Positions 57,240 through 64,000 of a DNA stretch of 64,000 nucleotides are shown piece by piece (position 1 is the first letter of the stretch; the number at the start of each line of letters is the position of its first letter). The DNA comes from Leptodontidium sp. MPI-SDFR-AT-0119 (Eukaryota > Ascomycota > Leotiomycetes > Helotiales > Leptodontidiaceae): NCBI GenBank assembly GCA_020726505.1, contig JAHLEZ010000023.1:1-64000 (forward strand), given 5' to 3'. A program made the position numbers and the translations under genes. Under the pieces are notes generated by a model. That model was not told where the DNA came from and did no database searches. It saw nothing but the letters and a program-made list of their open reading frames with translations.

Positions 57240-57894
57240 CTACTTCTTCTCATTCTCCCTCTCATCCAAACAAACACAAATCGCCGCCAGGAGCGCCAGA
57301 TCCACCCCAGGAGCAACGGTAACATAATAAGTCTGCTGGCCCCCAAAAACCTCCCTCATATTAAAAAACGACCTCGAGATCTGCGCCACCACTATATTCC
57401 CCATCGTGATCGACGCCGAGCGATCGAACCAGTCCCCTTTAATCAACAACTCGACGTTCTGCTGAGTGCTCGCGTTCACGAACGTAGCGACCATCTTGCT
57501 CGTCCCGATGCTGAATTTCCCTTTCACTTCGAATATCGTTGCCCCGCTGGGGGATTCGGCGTAGAAGGATTTGTGGAGGCTGAGGAGCCGGGTGCGGAGG
57601 CTGAAGAGGGGTTGCCCCGTGGAGGAGGCGAATTCTTTGCGGTCCGAGAGGGAGAATGTTTGGCCTCTGCATTGCACTACTTCGTGGTTGTTTTCGTCGA
57701 CTATGTGGAAGGTGTCGCCGGAGAGGGACCTGGGAGGGGGTGTTAGTGTGGGAGGATGGGAGGGGAAGGTGGTGGGGAGGCAGGAGGACGTACCAGACTT
57801 TCTCTTTCATTACGAGGGTTGTTTGTTTGTTGACGCAGTAGGCCGGGTTTACGCCCAGTGGGGGGTTGACGGGTGGGAGGTTGATGCGAGACAT
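57240..57894 (-). CDS. LURP-one-related / Tubby-like-fold protein
   Basis: Exons complement(57240..57729, 57794..57894), 64-nt GTACGT...CCAG intron; 196 residues. MSRINLPPVNPPLGVNPAYCVNK is followed by the LOR-type 12-stranded barrel pattern: LVMKEKVWSLSGDTFHIVDE (across the intron), CRGQTFSLSDRKEFA, LFSLRTRLLSLHKSFYAESP, IFEVKGKFSIGTSKMVATFV, LLIKGDWFDRSASITMGNIV and a C-terminal hydrophobic helix DLALLAAICVCLDERE, as in plant LURP1-like and scramblase-like proteins. The helix can be packed inside the barrel or lie in a membrane. Biological role in fungi is unknown. Small gene with normal length for the family (about 200). Confidence 0.8.
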
Positions 57895-59207
57895 TGTTTG
57901 TGGTGATGTGATGTTGTTTTGGTGTTGAAGGGTTTCAAGGTCGTGAGGTTATGATGTTGTTACGGAAGGCTGGATTGATGTTGTATTGAGCTTAGTATTT
58001 GATTGATGGCCGTGAATGGTAGATAGATAGATAAGAGAGAGATGACACGAAAATCCCTTGTTCTTGTAGAGTGACTCGAAGCTGTAAATGGAAGAGAAAA
58101 TACGACAAGACAAAGGAATGCTCAGCTGGGCTTTCACCGTGATATATACTTACTGCCCCTCACTCTTCAGCTGCCCGCCAAGACCAACCAACAGCTTACT
58201 TCACTGCGCCTTCATACCTACGTATCTAGCTCATTGCATACTAGCCTCGTGATAGAATCCGATCCTCTTTTAGTTTACCCCTCGTGGTTGGCCACTTGAC
58301 GTACGTACGCTCCCACGGATTCAGTGCAAGTAGCTCAGCCTCGTGGAGATCCTAGAGAGTTACAGGACAGGTCCAGCAAGGCTTAGCTTAGCTCAGGCTG
58401 TCTTCGCTCTTCGGATATGGGGGAGATAGATGATTGGGCAATATGCGAGTTGTCCGATGAGGCGCATACTTTACCTCCTAAGAGATGTTATCCGGGAGGT
58501 CGGAGATGCAGTATGTGCGATGTACTTGGCGCGTAGTTCTTTTGTTGTTTTTGGGACGAGTGGGATGGAGTGGATTGGAGTGTTGATGTCAAAACTGGGA
58601 CGGTGACTTGGCGATCAGGTCAGGGTGTGGGGACTGGGGATAGATTAATTAGTGGAGCTGCTTGGCTGTTTGGATTGAGACGTCATTGAAGTTTTTAACT
58701 TTGTGTACTTTGTGTGGCATCCTTATAAACGCTATTTTACTGTAGATTGATATTTCGCCGTCCTATTTATGGTAGCACTGCAACAGGTTCTTTCTGTGTT
58801 CTGCCAGATAGGATGTTTTGTGGGAGCAGGTCGAGGTTCAAGAGACCTTCCTTCTGCCTTGGAAAAGCCTCTGTTGAGACGTGCGGATGGCAATTGCTTG
58901 AATCACTATTAGGATCTCTTCATTGCCTACACGATCCAAGAATCCGTACCAGGTAGCCAGTATCGCAAGATGTGCTTCGTGAGAATGGCTGTCATACGGT
59001 GCACGAGTCTACACTCGAGCTGAGACCGAAGTCTGTCCAGACTGATCGCTCCTTCCTTGTTGACACCTGCGAGAGCTGAAGCTCAACTGCAACACATTCT
59101 CTTCGTTTCTTCGTTTCTTCGTTTCTTCGTTTCTTCGTTTCTTTGTGTCTTCTTCTCCTTCGTCTTTCTGAAGTCTTCCTTCCATCGTTTTCTGCCAGGA
59201 GTTCGAG
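57895..59207. other. Intergenic, with an 8-bp repeat before the HET gene
   Basis: 1.3 kb. The left part is the LURP-like promoter. At 59101-59140, CTTCGTTT repeats five times, 68 bp before the HET ATG. Short frames only. Confidence 0.5.
59101..59140. repeat. (CTTCGTTT)5 tandem repeat
   Basis: Five exact 8-bp units, then a diverged CTTTGTGT. It lies in the probable leader of the HET gene; minus-strand frames through it give a meaningless KRRNEET repeat. Confidence 0.9.
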
Positions 59208-61635
59208 ATGTCTCCCAGTAGTAAGAACAGTTGGACAACACCCTGTTTGCTTTTATTGCCATTCAAAGTCTGTCTCGCCATACTTAACTTAGTAGAAATG
59301 AAATTTACAATATCTTCCTTCTTCCGAGTGCCTCTCCGTGTAAGCACCGTCACGCTTGACGTGATTCTCCGGGGGTTTCTGGTCGCCTGTCTTTTTCTCC
59401 TCTTCATCGTCCTTGCACCGCCTTTTCATCTCATCCTATGGCTACTGCAGACCCTCAATCGCTTCACACAGTCAGGTCTCCCCTCATGGCTGTCGCTTTC
59501 ATTCGGTGCCTATCTGAATGTTTACCGGTCTCTTTTCGCCGTCATTGCACCACTGGTCCGAAATATGTATATTCGGGATGAACAGCCGCTACGAACTCGG
59601 CCAGAAGTAACGTCTATCTATCTATACAAGCCTCTCAAGGGTCTCGATAGGGGAATATTTCATTTCAGGCTGTTAGAATTATTACCATCCCCAGATTTCT
59701 GGGGCCCCATACAAGTTCGACTTCATCAAGTTCCATTCCACCATTGTCAAGACTACGAGGCGATCTCGTACTGTTGGGGTGACTCCACCGACACTTGGCC
59801 GATATACCTGGATAACCAAGTTATGCCCATTCGAATCAACCTTGCCCAGGCTCTTCGAAGATATCGATTTCAATCTGGAAGTCGCTTTATCTGGGCCGAT
59901 GCTATCTGTATTGACCAATCGAATTTACTGGAAAGAAGTTACCATGTGGCTATGATGGGAGAGATTTATCAAAGGTCTCAATGTACACTCATATGGCTCG
60001 GTCCTGGTACACCGAACACCGTCCGGGGGCTCGAGTTCGTTTGGGACCTCATGAATGCCAGAAATAGCTTAGGGGACAATGAGCCGGCAGCAACTATCCA
60101 GTCATCATCGACATCTGAAAAAACAAAGTATAATCTTGATGACAGCAACCCAAGGCTACACGCCTATCGAGCACCGCAGTTAAATCCTTGTTTCAGGCGA
60201 GTTTGGGTCATCCAAGAAGTTGCCTTGGCATCGAAGGCATCCATCACGTTAGGACCGTGTACAGTGGATTGGGATGACTACTGTACCGCAAGAGTGCTTG
60301 CAAGCAAGATGAGAGTCCAAGGCTCAGGTGGAGATGAGAGCGGCACCGTGGTGGATGAGCTGTCCCAGGCAAAAGTCCTGGTATCTCAACGAAGCTATGC
60401 GACCCATAGGCTTCTACCTCTCCTCTTACACTACCGCCAGTTCGAGGCTACCGACGCCCGAGACAAGATATTTGCTCTACGCGGACTGTTTCCATCTTCC
60501 AAGTACGCGGATATACTATCACCGAACTACGATGTTGCAACTTCTTTGCTTTATGAGAAAGCTGCGAGATGTATACTCGCCCAAGATCGAACCTTGGACA
60601 TTCTTGGGGTCCCTAGATCAGATCCCTCCAACAAAATAAACACACCAGATGGGAATTAGCTATATTTGATTCTTATTCGAGAAATAGCTTCGAGTCCCAT
60701 CCTGGGTACCAGTTTGGATCAAACCTGATGCCGATATGTCAGTTACCATGCCCTTGAGACCAGAGCTCACTGTCTCCGACCCACCAAGGAATTTTTGTGC
60801 AGCCGGCACGACCAAGTACGACATGCGTTCGTCTTCAAACCAAACGTTACTTGGTGTCGATGGTCTACCACTCGGAGCCGTCTCCTTTCTCGGAGTGGTC
60901 TGGCCGCGACGTTCACATTTTCGGCAACAACTGCTGAACGATAATCTGAGTCCAGAAAAATTTTCTCTCCTTACTCATACCATATTGGTGAAGGAATATC
61001 CAATCTTTACCAGCGCATTGGAGGACTGGCGGGAAATAGCACGACTAAACCCCGAAGAGACCTACGGAGAAACAGAGGAGTCACACCATGACGCATTTTG
61101 GCAAACTGTGGTTGCAGGGAATTTCATCTTACAAATGGAAGGCAAGGATGCGTTTCGGTCATCTTTCAGGGCCTGGGAACAAGCCTTGCAAAGAATAAAG
61201 AGACTCCGGCGACTTTGGCTCTTCATACTGGGGTACGTGAAATTCTCACGCTTTGTGTGTCAAATTCCGATCACCGACATTATTTTCTGGCCTCTTTTAC
61301 CATTCTATCACCCAATTTTTCTGCCTTTAGTGAGATTGTTGAATCGATGGATCAACGAGGGATTGGCGGTAGATGGTGATGATTCGCTATTTCTTGAAGG
61401 AATGACAATTACGGCGGGAAGGCGCATGGTAAGATTGAACGAGGGTTACATTGCTCTTGTGCCAGGAGAGACCCAAGTCGGAGATCAAATATTTCTTCTG
61501 AAAGGAGGATCCGTTCCGGTTGTATTGAGACAGAAAGGTGATAACTGGGAAGTCATCGGTGAAGCTTATGTCCATGGGGTCATGCGGGGAGAACTTTGGG
61601 ATGAGAGTAGGTGCAAACCTATGTGGCTAGAATGA
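59208..61635 (+). CDS. HET-domain protein with N-terminal membrane segments
   Basis: Fungal heterokaryon-incompatibility (HET) domain protein, a TIR-related module that triggers cell death after non-self recognition in known members. ATG at 59208. Residues 25-110 contain two to three hydrophobic helices (VILRGFLVACLFLLFIVLAP, SLFAVIAPLV), unusual before a HET domain. HET blocks: YEAISYCWGD (about 183), INLAQALRRYR, RFIWADAICIDQSN, EIYQRSQCTLIWLGPG, RRVWVIQEVALA, DARDKIFALRGLF. A second open part (60688-61635) has SWVPVWIKPDAD and the C-terminal GYIALVPGETQVGDQIFLLKGG...YVHGVM block. The join is uncertain: the first frame stops at TAG 60657-60659. A 79-nt intron 60609-60687 with weak donor GTCCCT restores one frame (ILG|LRVPSW) but removes coding-like residues. 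The alternative is a frameshifted pseudogene. Confidence 0.65.
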
Positions 61636-62142
61636 GAAATCTTCACATTGCTTTACTTACACATGAATGTCAAATCAACTTTCGCCTTAACCCAGTGAGA
61701 TGAAAGATGATTTGTGAGCTTTGCATAGTTGTCACTACTTAGTCATGCAACCTTCACTGCTTCGTGCAACATCCCAACTTTTCCTCCTCGTCCGATAAGA
61801 TCCAAATTCATATTTTCGTTTTCTCCTCGGCCCCAGATTGCATCCTACCTCAATACTGGTATATCTACTCTTTTAAAGCGATGTCGGCACCCACCGGCGG
61901 GTATCAATGGTTCGTGGCTTTTCCCCACTGGAGTTCCTCGACCCGGACCTCGCCGCCTGAGATAGTGTACTGTAGAGCACAGTCGGCATCTTGCCGATTG
62001 ATACATAGAACATAGATAAAGGACGAACTCCCATTTTCGATTACCAAATACAAAACGCAACCAAAACCCACCATCTCTTAGGATAGTGACCCGTGAGGCA
62101 AAAATTCCAACCGGCCAAACCAAAACCCACCTTTTTCAAAAA
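61636..62142. other. Intergenic, no gene seen
   Basis: 507 bp between the HET stop and the amidohydrolase ATG. Overlapping small frames only; the promoter of the amidohydrolase should lie here. Confidence 0.45.
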
Positions 62143-63781
62143 ATGTTATACCTCCACGCTACCATCGTGACAGTCAACCCAGACCGAGATGTCATTCTCG
62201 ACGGAGCGATCCTCGTGCGGGGAGATAGGATCGCTGATATTGGAAAAGCGGAAGCTTTGCTTGACAAGTATCCCCAGGAGGGGAATGTCGATCTCACGGG
62301 GAGGATTGTCGTTCCGGGGTTGGTTAGTACGCATATGCATACAGCGCAGACTTTGTTGAGGGGTGAGTGAGATTTGTTCTTTTTCTGCTTGTGGAGGGGA
62401 GTATATTGGAACGATAGATGAGGTTTTGAGTCGGGGCTTTGGGAGTGGTGTCTTGAGTGAGTGAGGACTGATGGGAAAATATAGGTGCTGCGGATGATCT
62501 GGAATTAGTCTCTTGGTTGTGTGAGCGGATCTGGGTCCTGCAGGGGAATTTCACGGCTGAGGATGGATATGCCGCCGCTAGGATCAGTATTGCTGAGATG
62601 CTGCTGACTGGAACGACTTGTTTTTTGGAAAGTATGGTATGTATACCTCTCTCGAACGTAGAAATTTACTGTACGGTATATGCTAAATTTCGAGATACTG
62701 TAGTTTGCTGATCGGTATGGATTCGATGGCTTATGTCGAGCTGTTGAAGAGAGTGGGATTAGAGGGTGCTTGGGTAAGATCGTCATGGATATCGCGACTT
62801 ATGCGAAGGATTCTGAGTGGGCTATGCATCCTGGCCTTGTTGAGGATAGAGAGATGTCTCTCCTAGGCGCAATCAGTATGTGGGAGAAGTGGGATAGGAA
62901 AGCAGATGATAGGATTCGAGTTTGGTTTGGAGCGAGGACTCCTGGAGGGTGAGTATTCCATCCATCATTCCGCCAATCGAGATAGTTACTAGGTACTGAC
63001 GATATTCAGAGTTTCTGACGGCTTGTATGAAGAGATGACTGCCATCGCCAAGGAGAAGAATATCCCCATCACGATGCACTGCGCCGAAGTCAAAGCCGAT
63101 AGGGAGTTCTTCGAGTCCCAGAACCACACTCCCATGTCCTACTGCTCATCCGTCGGTCTTCTCGGCCCCAGCACAGTCCTCGTCCACATGGTCCACCTCG
63201 ACGATTCGGATGTCGCCAAACTAGCAGAGACAGGCACGCACGTCGCTCACTGCCCAACCTCCAACGCCAAACTCGCCTCGGGAATATGTCGTCTCCCTTC
63301 CCTCCTCAATGCAGGCGTGAATGTGGGATTAGGAACGGATGGCGCGCCGTGCAATAACACGAACGATTTACTCCAGGAGATGAAACTAGCTGCCATCATC
63401 CATAAAGCGGCTAGCTACAACCCGACGATCGTGTCGGCGGAACAAGTCCTCGAGATGGCGACGATCAATGGTGCGAAAGCGCTTGGTCTACAGGATCAAA
63501 TTGGGAGTTTGGATGTTGGGAAGAAAGCCGACTTCGTGGTGGTGGATATGAGGAGGGTGCATCTCCAGCCGTACTTCTCGCCGGTTAGTGCGGTTGTTTA
63601 CTCGGTTACGGGGAGGGATGTTGAGTGCGTTGTTGTGGATGGGAAGGTCGTTGTTCAGGGTGGGAAGTTGATGACTATGGATGAGGAGGAGGTGTGGAGG
63701 GAGGCAGAGAGGAGGAGTAAGGAGATTGTTGAGAGGGCTGGCTTGACTGAGAAGGTTAAGGGACGGTGGCCTTTGAAATGA
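62143..63781 (+). CDS. Amidohydrolase, ATZ/TRZ-SAH-deaminase type
   Basis: Metal-dependent hydrolase/deaminase, likely acting on an N-heterocycle (MTA/SAH deaminase, cytosine or triazine type). Exons 62143..62362, 62485..62636, 62704..62948 and 63010..63781; introns 122, 67 and 61 nt; 462 residues. The start [20 protein letters not shown] is in the usual place. Metal and catalytic motifs: [18 protein letters not shown] (HxH), [28 protein letters not shown] (His), [10 protein letters not shown] (His), [15 protein letters not shown] and [20 protein letters not shown] (Asp). The C-terminal half is the composite beta-sandwich [16 protein letters not shown]. Substrate cannot be told from sequence; neighbours do not help. 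The 3' end, from about 63731, is repeated downstream. Confidence 0.87.
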
Positions 63782-64000
63782 AAGGGTATGTGGAGGGTTT
63801 GGGGAGGGTTTGGGGAATTAAGTGTTGCTTTATACGAACGTTCTATACCTTAAGTTTAGAATTTTTGAGAGCGTTAGTTTGACTGTGAAGGTTAAGAGAT
63901 GGTGCTCTTTGATGTGAGATGAGTTGGTTTGGGTTGAGAGGGCTTAAGTGTTACTTCGAAGTGATGTCCTGTTCCTAAATTTCAAGATATTTTCATTGCT
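63731..64000. repeat. Diverged 136-bp tandem duplication of the amidohydrolase 3' end
   Basis: Copy 1 starts at 63731 (GAGAGGGCTGGCTTGACTG) and includes the last codons and stop. Copy 2 starts at 63867 (GAGAGCGTTAGTTTGACTG) and keeps AAGGTTAAG, then GGTGCTCTTTGATGTGA in place of the stop region, then GGTTTGGG and TTAAGTGTT in the same order. Offset 136 bp; copy 2 runs to the window edge. Confidence 0.75.

Noticed and set aside
59101..59140. CRISPR-like array
   Set aside because: Continuous 8-bp units without spacers; a simple tandem repeat in a fungal genome.
1..64000. tRNA, rRNA or intact transposon
   Set aside because: I found no GGTTCGAATCC-type TPsiC arm with matching A-box, no rRNA-like stretch, and no transposase or reverse transcriptase motif or long terminal repeats by eye. 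A tRNAscan and repeat search would be decisive.

Overview
The window comes from a filamentous ascomycete. Evidence: compact genes split by 45-60 nt GT-AG introns, many with a CTNAC-like branch site; fungus-specific families (HsbA, DUF3712, HET, 2EXR, Fungal_trans_2-type regulators); and fungal versions of DCP1, RAD23, eIF6 and Swi5. The mix looks like Leotiomycetes/Helotiales, but that placement is inference. I see no bacterial-style operon, CRISPR array, tRNA, rRNA or intact transposon. All spliced models were joined by eye from splice consensus and reading-frame continuity.

Layout. 1-2.4 kb: calpain-type cysteine protease, cut by the left edge. 3.3-4.7 kb: SAM-dependent methyltransferase with an in-frame stop. 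5.2-10.5 kb: divergent pair DCP1 (mRNA decapping) and an OCRL-like inositol 5-phosphatase. 10.9-14.5 kb: secreted-protein island in which a class 3 lipase lies between two HsbA-type hydrophobic-surface-binding proteins. 15.5-18.1 kb: large glycosylated membrane protein. 19.5-20.4 kb: decaying aldo-keto reductase pseudogene. 21.3-22.1 kb: DUF3712 protein. 22.6-24.1 kb: regulator-like protein with a probable GC-AG intron. 24.5-25.9 kb: protein with a pRiA4b ORF-3-like region. 26.1-27.2 kb: 2EXR protein. 29.7-32.2 kb: divergent SDR oxidoreductase and a second, short regulator-like protein, with a 16-bp triple repeat between them. 32.9-33.2 kb: relic of a NACHT/ankyrin-type N-terminal domain. 33.2-39.1 kb: long gene-poor stretch. 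39.1-40.5 kb: four-TM protein. 41.7-43.2 kb: RAD23. 47.0-50.2 kb: RGG-rich nuclear-type protein. 52.1-53.3 kb: eIF6/TIF6. 54.3-56.6 kb: Swi5-type recombination protein with a huge acidic N-terminus. 57.2-57.9 kb: LURP-one-like protein. 59.2-61.6 kb: membrane-anchored HET protein with a doubtful junction. 62.1-63.8 kb: amidohydrolase/deaminase, its 3' end tandemly duplicated downstream.

Most genes are unrelated housekeeping functions (RNA decay, phosphoinositide turnover, ubiquitin shuttling, 60S biogenesis, recombination) mixed with accessory genes. The one locus that reads as a functional unit is HsbA-lipase-HsbA: in Aspergillus oryzae an HsbA recruits a polyesterase to hydrophobic surfaces, so joint use of a solid lipid or polyester substrate is a reasonable hypothesis. 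Gene decay clusters at 3.9, 19.5-20.4 and 32.9 kb and possibly at 60.6 kb.
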